A DNA stretch of 40,699 nucleotides from Anaerolineales bacterium (GCA_020847435.1 JADLBX010000047.1:1-40699), one strand, 5' to 3'; positions 16,557 through 24,815 are shown, numbered from the stretch's first letter. A program made the numbers and translations. The notes: generated from the sequence alone by a model not told the origin.

Positions 16557-18193
16557 TCGAGTCTTTTCACCAAGTACAACTCTCCGTGCTCGAAGCCGCG
16601 CCCGAGATAATATCCCCGCGTGCCGACGGCGGAGATGACCGCCATGCGTTTGAATCCGTTTGCGATGGCGACGCGCTCCGCCTCCTCGAGCAGACGCGTG
16701 CCCAGCCCAACGTGTTGCGCCGCCCCGTCCTTCTCCGCGCCGACGGGAAGCGACTGTCCATACACGTGCACCTCACGGATTAACGCCGCGCCGTCCAAAT
16801 CAGAAATTTCTGTTTGCGGAGAATTTTCCTTTGGCAGAGATAATCGGATGAAGCCCGCAAGTTTATCCTCGGGCGTGACGTACGAGATGAAATGTTCCTC
16901 CGCCGCGCCCGCTTGATAGACGAGATCGTCCAATTTCAACGACTCGACGCTCACCGATTTGCTCCTCACCTCGCGGCACCGCACGCATTGACATTTCGTC
17001 CCGCGCCGCTTCAACTCATCCTGCACATCCTGCCGCAAACTCGTTCTGCGATTCCCCTCCACCACGTTCGTGGACGGAATGTCGCGCACAACGCGGTTCA
17101 CGCGGCAATAACGCGGGATGCTCGGCTTGATGTCGGCGATCAGGTCAATCAATTCTTGCGTGGTGTACGGCTTGAACTCGCCGCGCTGCCAGTATTCGTA
17201 AAGTTCCGCGTTCGCCAGCAATTGATTTGGATAGATTTTTATTTCGTCGGGGCAGAAGTCAGTCCACAAGCGGACAAAATCTTCGCGGTCCGATTCGGGA
17301 GTCGCCCCGTGTAGGTTCGGCATCCAGTGCAACACGATCTTGAATCCCGCCGCGCGCAACAAGGCGGTTGCGCGACGCGTGCACTCCACGTCGTGTCCGC
17401 GTTTGTTCATTTCAAGGATGCGGTCATCGAGGCTTTGCGCGCCCATTTGCACCTTTGTCACGCCGAGTCGCCTTAGCCAGCGAATTTCATGGGGATTAAT
17501 CTCAACGGGCCGCGTTTCGATGACCAATCCCACGTTGCGGTGATGAGTCGATTCGTTGAGGGTGTGACAATTCTCTAATTCTCCGCTTTCAATTTTTCGT
17601 TCTTCCATCACGAGAGAATTCTCGGTTGGTGGATTCATGGCATCAAAGCAACGTTTGACAAACCACTCTTGATACTCGCGTTTATACGACGACCACGTCC
17701 CGCCGAGGATTAACAACTCGATCTTGTCGGTGGGATGTCCCAGCGCTTCCAACTGGTTGATGCGCGACTTCACCTGCGCGTACGGGTCGAAGTTGTGCTC
17801 CACCGCGCGCATTGCGCCGGGCTCGTCGGGCAGGTACGATTTCGGCATCCGCACGTCGGTGGGGCAGAAGATACATTTGGCGGGACACGGATACGGCTTG
17901 GTGAGAACCGTCACCGTCGTTACGCCTGACAGTGTCCGCATCGGCTTCATGCGGAGGCGTTCGAGCAGGCGCGTATCCGCTTGCATTTCACCCGCCGCGA
18001 CCAACTCGTTGTATAACGTCACCAGCATGGACTTGTTGAGGTAGCCGCTTCCATCCGCGAGCGGATGACTCCGCAGGGTCTTCGTTACATCCTGCCCGCG
18101 TTGAATCAGACTCAGCGCTTGCCGCGCCAGTTCTTTTTTATCGGGGGTGAGGAGATGTGTCGCTCTCCAAAGTTCTCTTCGTTCGGTGTGCAT
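16553..18193 (-). CDS. elp3: Elp3-type tRNA wobble-uridine acetyltransferase
   Basis: A 546-residue radical-SAM plus GNAT enzyme related to Elongator subunit 3, which makes the carboxymethyl group on tRNA uridine-34 from acetyl-CoA. The radical-SAM cysteines are Cys103-x3-Cys107-x2-Cys110 (CPAKCIFC), followed by the PTDVRMPKSYLPDEPGA segment. The region from about 380 carries CQCVRCRE, and the C-terminal acetyltransferase (about 440-546) has the acetyl-CoA loop near HVGLGTRLLEEAE. Bacterial Elp3 is uncommon but known in Chloroflexota; the Dehalococcoides enzyme has been studied structurally. No Elp1 or Elp2 is present, as expected for bacteria. It follows cysH by about 120 bases containing a palindrome. 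Its TAA stop is shared with a 157-bp repeat. Confidence 0.93.
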   Translation of the reverse strand: MHTERRELWRATHLLTPDKKELARQALSLIQRGQDVTKTLRSHPLADGSGYLNKSMLVTLYNELVAAGEMQADTRLLERLRMKPMRTLSGVTTVTVLTKPYPCPAKCIFCPTDVRMPKSYLPDEPGAMRAVEHNFDPYAQVKSRINQLEALGHPTDKIELLILGGTWSSYKREYQEWFVKRCFDAMNPPTENSLVMEERKIESGELENCHTLNESTHHRNVGLVIETRPVEINPHEIRWLRRLGVTKVQMGAQSLDDRILEMNKRGHDVECTRRATALLRAAGFKIVLHWMPNLHGATPESDREDFVRLWTDFCPDEIKIYPNQLLANAELYEYWQRGEFKPYTTQELIDLIADIKPSIPRYCRVNRVVRDIPSTNVVEGNRRTSLRQDVQDELKRRGTKCQCVRCREVRSKSVSVESLKLDDLVYQAGAAEEHFISYVTPEDKLAGFIRLSLPKENSPQTEISDLDGAALIREVHVYGQSLPVGAEKDGAAQHVGLGTRLLEEAERVAIANGFKRMAVISAVGTRGYYLGRGFEHGELYLVKRLD

Positions 18194-18209
18194 AATTTAT
18201 AAATTAATC

Positions 18210-18258
18210 GGTGGTTGAGTAGACCTGCGTGTTCGTCGCAGGTCGTATCGAAACCACC
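18210..18258. repeat. Palindromic repeat between cysH and elp3
   Basis: GGTGGTTGAGTAGACCTGCG at 18210 and CGCAGGTCGTATCGAAACC downstream form a long imperfect hairpin closed by GGTGGTT and AACCACC. Elements with the ends GTTTCGATAC and CTACTCAACCACC are familiar to me from environmental bacterial genomes, although I cannot check this here. Confidence 0.65.
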
Positions 18259-18314
18259 AATTACAAGTTATCTCTCGTTTGATTCAAAATCAGCGGTCTC
18301 AAAATGTTCTTCGT

Positions 18315-19052
18315 CTACGTGTTTACCTGTTTCCGTATATCCTCAATCCCATCCTGATGCGCGAACATCTCGGTGTGGAGACCGCATTCAGTTTTGCCGC
18401 GTCCCTTCCAGCGCCCGGCGCGCTCGTCGTCGTTGATTCCGACCGCCACTGTGCAAGGCTGGCAACCGACGCTTCGATAGCCTTTATCCCAGAGCGGATG
18501 CTTCGGCAGGTTATGTTTTTTCATGTAGTTTTGCACGTCCGCTTTCGTCCAGTTCAGCATCGGGTTGATCTTCAGCAGACCGTTTTCCTGCAACTCTAAA
18601 ATTTTGGCATGAGCGCGCACGGCGGTCTGGTCGCGGCGGATGCCGCTGATCCACGCCAGCATGTCGCTCATCGCCTTTTGCATCGGTTGCACTTTGTGGA
18701 TGAAACAACACAGGTCGGGGTCTTCTTGCGGCAGACTGCGCGTGCGTCCTTGCGTGAGGTTGTTCCAGCGCGGATCGCGGTAGAGGTCCAGCACGTTCAA
18801 CTTCCAATCGGAAGCCAGTTTCTCGCGGAAGATTAACGTCTCCCAAAAGTGATAGCCCGTATCCAGAAAAAAAATCAGCATGTCGCGGCGGGTTTGCGAA
18901 ACCATATGCAACAGCGGGACGGATTGCGTTTGAAACGACGAACTCAGCGCGATCTGGGGCCAAAAGTTTTCGATCGCCCAAGCGATGATCTCCTGCGGCG
19001 TTTTCGATTCGAACTCATCCGAAAGCCGCTCGATCTCGGCGGGTGTAAACAT
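18315..19052 (-). CDS. cysH: Thioredoxin-dependent adenylylsulfate/PAPS reductase
   Basis: Reduces activated sulfate (APS or PAPS) to sulfite in assimilatory sulfate reduction. The 245-residue PP-loop protein has ALSSSFQTQS at 36-45, the cluster cysteines Cys115-Cys116 and Cys197-x2-Cys200, and the catalytic Cys223 in KTECGLH. The four cluster cysteines indicate the iron-sulfur form, which usually acts on APS and in some bacteria on both. About 19 residues follow the ECGLH motif. The gene diverges from a methyltransferase with only 29 bases between the start codons. Its TATAAT lies six bases before its ATG, so the mRNA is probably leaderless. elp3 lies downstream on the same strand. Confidence 0.93.
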   Translation of the reverse strand: MFTPAEIERLSDEFESKTPQEIIAWAIENFWPQIALSSSFQTQSVPLLHMVSQTRRDMLIFFLDTGYHFWETLIFREKLASDWKLNVLDLYRDPRWNNLTQGRTRSLPQEDPDLCCFIHKVQPMQKAMSDMLAWISGIRRDQTAVRAHAKILELQENGLLKINPMLNWTKADVQNYMKKHNLPKHPLWDKGYRSVGCQPCTVAVGINDDERAGRWKGRGKTECGLHTEMFAHQDGIEDIRKQVNT

Positions 19053-19058
19053 GGCGGC

Positions 19059-19075
19059 ATTATACCCGTTATAAT
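19059..19075. promoter_or_regulatory. Back-to-back -10 boxes of cysH and a methyltransferase gene
   Basis: TATAAT on the minus strand (19064-19059) and TATAAT on the plus strand (19070-19075) are separated by five bases, forming the palindrome ATTATA-CCCGT-TATAAT. Each lies six bases from its own ATG. Both -35 regions would fall inside the opposite gene's first codons, so the two promoters should compete for polymerase. Confidence 0.65.
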
Positions 19076-19081
19076 CTTTGC

Positions 19082-19831
19082 ATGGATTCAGCCACCGCCG
19101 CGCGCTTGATTCAACTTAATCATGACTTTTACACGCGCTTCGGCGATGCATTCTCCGCCACGCGGCATCGCATCCAGCCTGGCGTGCGGCGCGTCCTCGA
19201 TTCGTTGAAAGGGAATGAATCCATTCTGGATTTGGGATGCGGCAACGGGGAATTGGCGCGTGAACTGGCGAGGCGACGTCACCGCGGCACGTATCTCGGC
19301 GCGGACTTCAGCCTGCCTCTGCTCCGTGAAGCGGAGTCGCAGCCCGAGGGTTTCTCAGCGCAATTCGTGGAAGCGGATTTGACAAAGTTATCAGTGATCA
19401 GTAATCAGTTATCAGTCACTGATCACTGGCCACTGATCACTGCTTTTGCCGTTTTGCATCACATCCCCAGCCGCGAGTTGCGGTTGGGTTTGTTGCGCGA
19501 GGTCCGAAAATTGTTGAAAGCCGATGGGAGGTTCATCCTGTCCAATTGGCAGTTCCTAAACAGCGAAAAGTTGAAGGCGCGCATCCAGCCGTGGGAGGGC
19601 GCGGCAGGTTCAAAGTCAGGGTTGAAGCGTGTTGCAGAGTCCGAGGTGGACGCGGGGGATTATCTGCTCGATTGGCGGAGCGGGGGAGAGGGTCTGCGTT
19701 ACGTCCATCACTTCAGCGAACCCGAGTTGGCGGAGTTGGCGGAGGCGGCGGGCTTCCGAGTGGCGGAGACGTTTTCATCCGATGGCGAGACGGGGGACTT
19801 GGGGTTGTATCAGGTTTGGAAGATTTTGTAA
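19082..19831 (+). CDS. SAM-dependent methyltransferase carrying a translated repeat
   Basis: A class I (Rossmann-fold) methyltransferase of 249 residues. Motif I is LDLGCGNGELARELA (about 49-63), the acidic end of the second strand is GADFS, motif IV lies near ADLTKL, and LHHIPSREL follows. The substrate is unknown; the C-terminal region with LYQVWKIL resembles small tRNA- or protein-methyltransferase relatives. Between ADLTKL and the strand leading into AVLHHIPS, about 18 codons come from a palindromic repeat of TCAGTGATCAGTAATCAG type, kept in frame. It sits in a surface-loop position where the fold could tolerate an insertion. The transcript is probably leaderless, since TATAAT lies six bases before the ATG. 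It diverges from cysH. Confidence 0.82.
   Translation: MDSATAARLIQLNHDFYTRFGDAFSATRHRIQPGVRRVLDSLKGNESILDLGCGNGELARELARRRHRGTYLGADFSLPLLREAESQPEGFSAQFVEADLTKLSVISNQLSVTDHWPLITAFAVLHHIPSRELRLGLLREVRKLLKADGRFILSNWQFLNSEKLKARIQPWEGAAGSKSGLKRVAESEVDAGDYLLDWRSGGEGLRYVHHFSEPELAELAEAAGFRVAETFSSDGETGDLGLYQVWKIL
19386..19441. repeat. CAGTGATCAGTAATCAG-type repeat inside a coding region
   Basis: Iterated ATCAGT/ACTGAT words form a long imperfect palindrome. All of it is open in the methyltransferase frame and reads as LSVISNQLSVTDHWPLIT. A related 18-base palindrome, GAACAGTGATCAATGTTC, occurs at 36799-36816. Confidence 0.75.
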
Positions 19832-19887
19832 GAAACTCTCGATTTGGCGTATCTAACAAATGTTCTAAATTGTGATCTCGATCTGCC

Positions 19888-19906
19888 CGCAGTTGAACTG
19901 CGGATA
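19888..19906. repeat. Small palindrome with an AGTTGAACT centre
   Basis: CCGCAGTTGAACTGCGG is a perfect 17-base palindrome just upstream of the phosphatase gene. It belongs to the same word family as those at 13965 and 25948. Confidence 0.6.
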
Positions 19907-19933
19907 GAACTGAGCACGAGTATGGAGAATGCC

Positions 19934-20956
19934 ATGTCTTTAGAAATTCTCGAACAGATCGAAACCAGCCTGGTTGCAAAGCGCCAGGCGGTGACGGAAT
20001 TCATCGAGACGGCGTCGGACACCGAGAAAGCCGCGCGGTTGTGTGAGGACGACCATTGCGTGCAGGATCATTTGCATGTGATCGAAACGTGCCTCGCAAA
20101 ACTGGATAGTCACACACTGGGCATTTGCGAGATCTGCCATCAGTATGTGGAGCCGAGCCAGTTGGCGATGAATTACACCGCGTCGATTTGCTTGGACCAT
20201 TATTCTGAGGAGGAGATGCGGCGGCTGGAAGACGAGTTGGAACTCTCGCAGGTTGTCCAGCGCGCCTTGTTGCCGCAGACTGTGCCGACTATTGACGGCG
20301 TGCAGGTCGCCGCGTTCAGCCGTCCCGCCGACATCATCGGCGGCGATTATTTTGATTTCTTCCATTTCCGCGACGGCTCGCATGGACTCGTGATCGCCGA
20401 CGTGAGCGGGCATGGCGTGGCGGCGGGGATGTTGATGAGCAGTCTGCAAACCGCCCTGCGGACGATGGCGCCGGATACCGATTCGCCCGCCGAAATTTTG
20501 GAACGCATCAACCGTTTTTACATCCACAACGTCAATTTCACAACTTTTGTGACGGTCTTTCTGGCGCGCTTCGACCCGCACAAACTTGAGTTGACCTACG
20601 TCAACGCGGGGCATAATCCGCCGGCGGTTCACCGCCGCGCGAGCAATGAAATTCACTGGTTAAAGCCGACCGCGCCGGCGATCGGTTTGGCGGAGTTCTT
20701 CCAGCCGCGCATCGAATCGGTGAGGTTGGCGAAAGGGGATGCGTTGTTGCTCTACACCGACGGTGTGACCGAAGCGGTGAACGCGGCTGGGGACGAGCAG
20801 TTTGGTCAGGCGCGCCTGGCAGATTTGCTCTCGCAAAATTCAAACCTTGCCGCGCCGGATATCCTGCATTCGATGTATGCACGCGCCAGCGAATTTGGAA
20901 ATTACCGGTCGTTGGCGGATGATGTGACGATGGTGGCGTTAAAGATCGAGGGATGA
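19934..20956 (+). CDS. RsbU/SpoIIE-type phosphatase with an N-terminal zinc finger
   Basis: A 340-residue PP2C-family serine phosphatase of the kind that releases anti-sigma antagonists by dephosphorylation. Residues 1-95 are helical with a DksA/TraR-like finger: Cys65-x2-Cys68 and Cys86-x2-His89. A short coiled helix (about 92-112) leads into the phosphatase, with ALLPQ at 111-115, GGDYFD at 136-141, DVSGHG at 156-161, GHNPP near 227 and DDVTMV near the end. The metal-binding aspartates are therefore present. No sensor domain other than the finger is seen. I start at 19934, where GGAGA precedes the ATG; a 30-residue extension covers a palindrome and is not supported. No anti-sigma gene is adjacent. 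Confidence 0.85.
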   Translation: MSLEILEQIETSLVAKRQAVTEFIETASDTEKAARLCEDDHCVQDHLHVIETCLAKLDSHTLGICEICHQYVEPSQLAMNYTASICLDHYSEEEMRRLEDELELSQVVQRALLPQTVPTIDGVQVAAFSRPADIIGGDYFDFFHFRDGSHGLVIADVSGHGVAAGMLMSSLQTALRTMAPDTDSPAEILERINRFYIHNVNFTTFVTVFLARFDPHKLELTYVNAGHNPPAVHRRASNEIHWLKPTAPAIGLAEFFQPRIESVRLAKGDALLLYTDGVTEAVNAAGDEQFGQARLADLLSQNSNLAAPDILHSMYARASEFGNYRSLADDVTMVALKIEG

Positions 20957-20965
20957 AGTTGTGTG

Positions 20966-20985
20966 GCGCAAAGTTCACTTTGCGC
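20966..20985 (+). repeat. Hairpin after the phosphatase gene
   Basis: GCGCAAAG pairs with CTTTGCGC around a TTCA loop, ten bases past the stop. No T-tract follows. It belongs to the AGTTCACT word family. Confidence 0.55.
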
Positions 20986-20991
20986 TACGGT

Positions 20992-21145
20992 TTAGAGAGC
21001 ATTTTGAAAATCAAAATTCACCACAGATAAACACGGATGAACGTTGATTATTGATGAAAAGTTAGCCGAGATCGTTCGAAATCCAATTTATCTGGGCGCT
21101 TCGCGGTCTGTGGTTAAAACAACGAATTTCAAAACACTTTCTTAG
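20992..21145. repeat. 154-bp palindrome ending at a stop codon
   Basis: It begins with TTAGAGAGCATTTTGAAAAT and ends with the near-complement AATTTCAAAACACTTTCTTAG. Inner arms contain CACAGATAAACACGGATG and CTGTGGTT. The right end includes the TAA stop of the 341-residue gene. Length and ends match the 157-bp element at 16400. Confidence 0.7.
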
Positions 21146-22167
21146 ACGTTTTGGGTTTGAACGTTGTTGGGGTCGGCGATGTATTGCCACCAGTTGTGGC
21201 TGATGCCGTTGGCGCGTCCCTTTGCCTTTGGAAAATGCGATAGCCACCAAACGTGATGTTTGCGGATGTCCCCGTTGCCCCATTCTTCGGCAGAGACCTC
21301 GCGCAGGTCGCCTTTGAAGTTGGGGAAATTGTACAGCCAGTCGTCGCATTCGCTTAACACTACAGACGGATTGTTCCAATCGTAGTCGCGCGCGCTGTTC
21401 GGCGCGAAGTGGACGTTGCCCAACGCGGCTTTCCCCGGGGTAACCTGCTCGTAACGTGTGAAGCGCCGCCACAGGTTCGCGTCGCCGCTCAAGCCCTCGA
21501 AGGTTTTTTCCATGATCGATTCGGCGCGATGACCCATATTCTCGAGCATCTCGCCCACGCCGCGTTCATACGAAAAACCCATGACGACAAAACGCCGCTT
21601 TGCCGCGTCTGTGTCTTTGAGTGGGGGAGCGTTGCACCAGAACGCGCCGGGTCCGCCCATGATGGATTCGTAGAAGCCCGCGTGCGGAAAGTTGAAGACC
21701 CACACTTCATCTATCTCGTTTTTTGCCACGCGCGGTAGCACGTTGAAGCGTTTGAGGATGGCGTGATAATCCACTTCGGGAGGCGTGTACGGAGGCGTTT
21801 CGCCGCGCAGTACGCTCAGATAGGTCTCCGCGTCGTAGGCGAATTGTTTGGCATTGTCGGCGGGGTCGCGCGCTAGTTTGGCGGGGAAGACATCCAGATC
21901 CACGCGTTCGACGATCTGGTAATGGACGAGTCCGCCGGAGGCTTGCAGGATGTCGGACATGAATCCCCTGCCCAATTCCTCCACGCTGTTCCAGCGCATG
22001 AATTCGGAAAGTTTCTTGCCGGAGGTTGCATCCACCACCGGATCGTAGACGATGACCAGCGTTTTGAGAAACGTCTGCTGGAGCGGCTCGTCGGCGGAGT
22101 CGGGGGCAACTTTCCCCTGCGTAGGAAGCGGGGCTTTTCGTCGAAAGAGGGAGTTGAGGAAGTTCAT
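21142..22167 (-). CDS. Uncharacterised conserved-looking protein
   Basis: I do not recognise a named family. The 341-residue protein has no signal peptide or membrane helix, so it is probably cytoplasmic, although it is rich in aromatic residues (many Trp, Tyr and Phe), which is common in secreted carbohydrate or peptide enzymes. Notable stretches are FNFPHAGFYESIMGGPGAFWC (about 161-181), SYERGVGEMLENMGHR, a NVHFAPNSARDYDW segment and a final HHVWWLSHFP. The repeated His/Trp/Asp clusters could form an active site, but I cannot assign one. A GGGTTT-free start with no clear ribosome site is used at 22167. The TAA stop is shared with the 154-bp palindrome. Confidence 0.75.
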   Translation of the reverse strand: MNFLNSLFRRKAPLPTQGKVAPDSADEPLQQTFLKTLVIVYDPVVDATSGKKLSEFMRWNSVEELGRGFMSDILQASGGLVHYQIVERVDLDVFPAKLARDPADNAKQFAYDAETYLSVLRGETPPYTPPEVDYHAILKRFNVLPRVAKNEIDEVWVFNFPHAGFYESIMGGPGAFWCNAPPLKDTDAAKRRFVVMGFSYERGVGEMLENMGHRAESIMEKTFEGLSGDANLWRRFTRYEQVTPGKAALGNVHFAPNSARDYDWNNPSVVLSECDDWLYNFPNFKGDLREVSAEEWGNGDIRKHHVWWLSHFPKAKGRANGISHNWWQYIADPNNVQTQNV

Positions 22168-22189
22168 GAGGAAAGTATACAGGTAGACA

Positions 22190-22228
22190 CGTAAACACGT
22201 TACATGTTTCTTTGTTTACGTGTTTACA
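22190..22228. repeat. Palindrome of GTAAACACG type
   Basis: GTAAACACG and CGTGTTTAC form a hairpin with a TTACATGTTTC loop in the spacer between two minus-strand genes. A partial match (CGTGTTTACCTGTTTC) occurs at the 3' end of cysH. Confidence 0.55.
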
Positions 22229-22233
22229 GAAAC

Positions 22234-24780
22234 TTATGGAAGATTCGTCGCGAAATAAACTTGATCGTCAATGGCGACGTAAAGCACGTAATTCGGGCTG
22301 ACGGTCAGCGCGCCGAGGGTACCCGCCTGAAACGGATTGCCTTCGCCCGCGAAGCCGGTGATCTGGTTTTGGAGTTCGAGCGAGCGCGGCGTTAAACGGA
22401 AGACTTTGCGGTTTTCCGAATCGAGCAGCAGCAGAACGGAGTTGGGCGAGGCCGTGAGCGACATCTGCGTGAAGTGCGCCTGGGCGAACAGATTGAGACC
22501 CTGATGCGCCGGGAACGCGTCAATAAAGTTGAGCGGATCAATGCAGCGCGTGGGCGTTTCGGCAATGCGGCTGAAGGTGCAGGTGGAAATATGTCCGTCG
22601 GTGTGCAGCAAGTAGAGATCGTCGCCGCTGATGGCAAGGTCAATGGCGGTGTCAATCGTATCGGGGATCTGGTTGCCGAAATAGAAATACGGCGTGTCCA
22701 CGAAGGTGGCTTCCTGACCGGTGTAAACCCAGACCGAACGCGCGGTGGCATCCAGCACGTACAAGTTGCCGCCCTCCAGCGCGAACGCGGTGATACGTCC
22801 CCAGTTGGTGTTGGGAAGCGCAGGGAGCGGAATGGCTTGCGGCACTTGACCGGGCGCGCAGTACAAAAGATTTCCTTCGGCGTCAATGCCTAGCGCGGTC
22901 GCGCTGGCGAGGTTTACTTTTGGCAGCGCCAGCAAATCCACCAGCGTGCCGACCTGATAACCCGCGTAGGTTCCCGGCTTGCAATTGAAAGTTGTATCGA
23001 GATCGAGACTGCGCCCGGTGAAGGCGGCGTGCAAAATTTCGCCGCGCGACGCTTCGAGCATGTATAAGTCGCTTTCGCTTGCCGCCATGCGGCTGATCTG
23101 CGCGTCGCCGCCGAGACCGTTGGTGAAGGCGGGAGCAAATTCCAGGCGCAACACGCCCATCAGCGAATCGAGATTCGCTTGCGCCATCTGCCGCAGTTGG
23201 CTAGATTGGTCGGTCTTGCCGTAGGATTCCGCCTGGTCCAACAACTCGAGCGATTTCTCCCACGCGTCGCGTTGACGCGCCGGGTCGGTCTCGCTGATGG
23301 CGCGCGCCGCCTCGCTCTGCGCCTGGCGATAAAACTCGTCGTATTGCACGCTCTGACCGAAACGCAGATACATGACGGTTGCCATGGTCACGATCAAAAC
23401 GGGAATCACAACCGCGATGAAGACCAGCGCGTAGGTGGGGATGAAAGTCAGCGGCTGTTGACCCGCTTCGGTCGCCGGGGATTCTGGTCCAGGCAAGAGG
23501 CGGGGGATGAAGCGTTGGAGGAACAATCCCATCCGCTCGTTCACTCGCCGTACGGTTTGGATGACGCCGACCATCACTTTTGCCATGCGCCGCGTTGCCG
23601 CGGCGTGCGCGGTGGATCGGTCTGCCTCTGGGGCTAACGCCGAAGTCGCGACGACGGAAACTTCTTCCTCGGGTTCTGCCTCTGGCTCTGGCGCGATGGT
23701 TTCTTTAATTACAACCGGTTCGCTCTTTTGTTCCTCCGGCTTTGCGCGCGGGATGGACGGCGGGAAACTGCGCGGCGTGGAGGGCGTCGGCGCGGAAGCC
23801 AGGCGCGACTCTTCTTGAAGCGGCGGGGTCACCTCCTCGGGGTGCGGCGGGATCGCGTACGCGGAGGGTTGAAGCATGTGCGCGGCGAAGTCTGCCATTT
23901 CGTCGAGTTGTTCTTCGGTGATGGAGGGAGGAGAAGAATCGAGAATTGGAGAATCGGAGAATTGGGGGCTAGAGGCTTGTCCTGAGCCGTGTCGAAGGAC
24001 TGGAGACTGCGCTTCTTCGCGCGGCTCGGGCGGCGGAGTCGGCTGGGGAGCCGAGTCTGCCCGACCCGGCGTTTGACGCGCAGCGTTCACATCCACATGC
24101 AGAATTGTGATGGCGCCGCGTCCGAGTTGCGGTTGAATCAGCGCGGCGTGCAAGTCGCCTTTGGTGTAGGTCAACTTGCGATAGGTCGCGTCGAACGAGG
24201 CGGGCGGACGTTCGCCGAGCAGGTCGGCTTCCCAATCGCTTGGAAATTTTCCGCACAACACGAGCAGGTCGTTGGAATGGAATTCGATTTGCGAAAAATA
24301 GGTTTGAATGTTTTGGCTGGAGCCTAACCCCTTGCCCGATAACGACGGATCGTAAATATGCCGCGATTGCCCCTCGCCGACCCACACTGCGTGCGCCGGG
24401 CCGCTGAGGAGCAGGGTGCATTTCTCCTCGCGCAGCGCCGCGAGGACAAGATAACCGAGCGCGTATTGCCCGCGTCCGCTGCTGGAAAGATTCCGTTCGA
24501 GCAACGCGGCGTTGATATTCTCTGCGGCTTTACGCATCGCGGAAGTGAGCGAGCCGGGCGTTTGATAAAAAACGTCTGCGGCGCGATGGTTCACCTGCGC
24601 AAGTTCCGCGTCTGACAGCGAGGCGTTGCCCGTCAGCATCAAATAGACGATCAGGCTGTCTTTCTCGCGTCCGCGCGCCGCGCCGCGCGCAGGCGTGAGC
24701 GCGAGCAAGCCCGGCAAGTTAGCCGACTCTTGTCCGTTGAAGCGCTGAATGGGGAGGAGGTTGAGGTCGAATGTTGTCAC
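22234..24780 (-). CDS. Large membrane protein: PP2C-like domain, linker, helix, propeller-like domain
   Basis: An 848-residue protein of unknown role. Residues about 20-235 alternate strands and helices in the order expected for a PP2C-type phosphatase fold, but the metal-binding aspartates are not evident, so it may be a pseudophosphatase. Residues 236-445 are Pro/Ser/Glu-rich and low in complexity, and about 30 of them (near 258-287) come from two inserted repeats. One membrane helix spans 448-473. A helical part (476-545) precedes a C-terminal region of about 300 residues with recurring LYVLD/DLYLL strands, like a beta-propeller. The start is GTG at 24780, with a TATAAT about 30 bases upstream. 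The domain order suggests a sensor or scaffold at the membrane. Confidence 0.72.
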   Translation of the reverse strand: MTTFDLNLLPIQRFNGQESANLPGLLALTPARGAARGREKDSLIVYLMLTGNASLSDAELAQVNHRAADVFYQTPGSLTSAMRKAAENINAALLERNLSSSGRGQYALGYLVLAALREEKCTLLLSGPAHAVWVGEGQSRHIYDPSLSGKGLGSSQNIQTYFSQIEFHSNDLLVLCGKFPSDWEADLLGERPPASFDATYRKLTYTKGDLHAALIQPQLGRGAITILHVDVNAARQTPGRADSAPQPTPPPEPREEAQSPVLRHGSGQASSPQFSDSPILDSSPPSITEEQLDEMADFAAHMLQPSAYAIPPHPEEVTPPLQEESRLASAPTPSTPRSFPPSIPRAKPEEQKSEPVVIKETIAPEPEAEPEEEVSVVATSALAPEADRSTAHAAATRRMAKVMVGVIQTVRRVNERMGLFLQRFIPRLLPGPESPATEAGQQPLTFIPTYALVFIAVVIPVLIVTMATVMYLRFGQSVQYDEFYRQAQSEAARAISETDPARQRDAWEKSLELLDQAESYGKTDQSSQLRQMAQANLDSLMGVLRLEFAPAFTNGLGGDAQISRMAASESDLYMLEASRGEILHAAFTGRSLDLDTTFNCKPGTYAGYQVGTLVDLLALPKVNLASATALGIDAEGNLLYCAPGQVPQAIPLPALPNTNWGRITAFALEGGNLYVLDATARSVWVYTGQEATFVDTPYFYFGNQIPDTIDTAIDLAISGDDLYLLHTDGHISTCTFSRIAETPTRCIDPLNFIDAFPAHQGLNLFAQAHFTQMSLTASPNSVLLLLDSENRKVFRLTPRSLELQNQITGFAGEGNPFQAGTLGALTVSPNYVLYVAIDDQVYFATNLP
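23938..24006. repeat. Two short repeats translated within a linker
   Basis: Iterated GAGAATTGGAGAATCGGAG words stand beside GCTTGTCCTGAGCCGTGTCG. The second matches a repeat (CTTCGACACGGCTCAGGACA on the other strand) that I recognise from many environmental genomes. Both are in frame within the linker of the 848-residue protein. Confidence 0.7.
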
Positions 24781-24809
24781 GGCGTAAGAATGTTCGGAAA
24801 GTTGTTATC

Positions 24810-24815
24810 ATTATA
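24810..24815 (-). promoter_or_regulatory. -10 box of the 848-residue protein gene
   Basis: TATAAT on the minus strand, about 30 bases before the GTG start. No Shine-Dalgarno sequence is visible in the leader. Confidence 0.5.
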
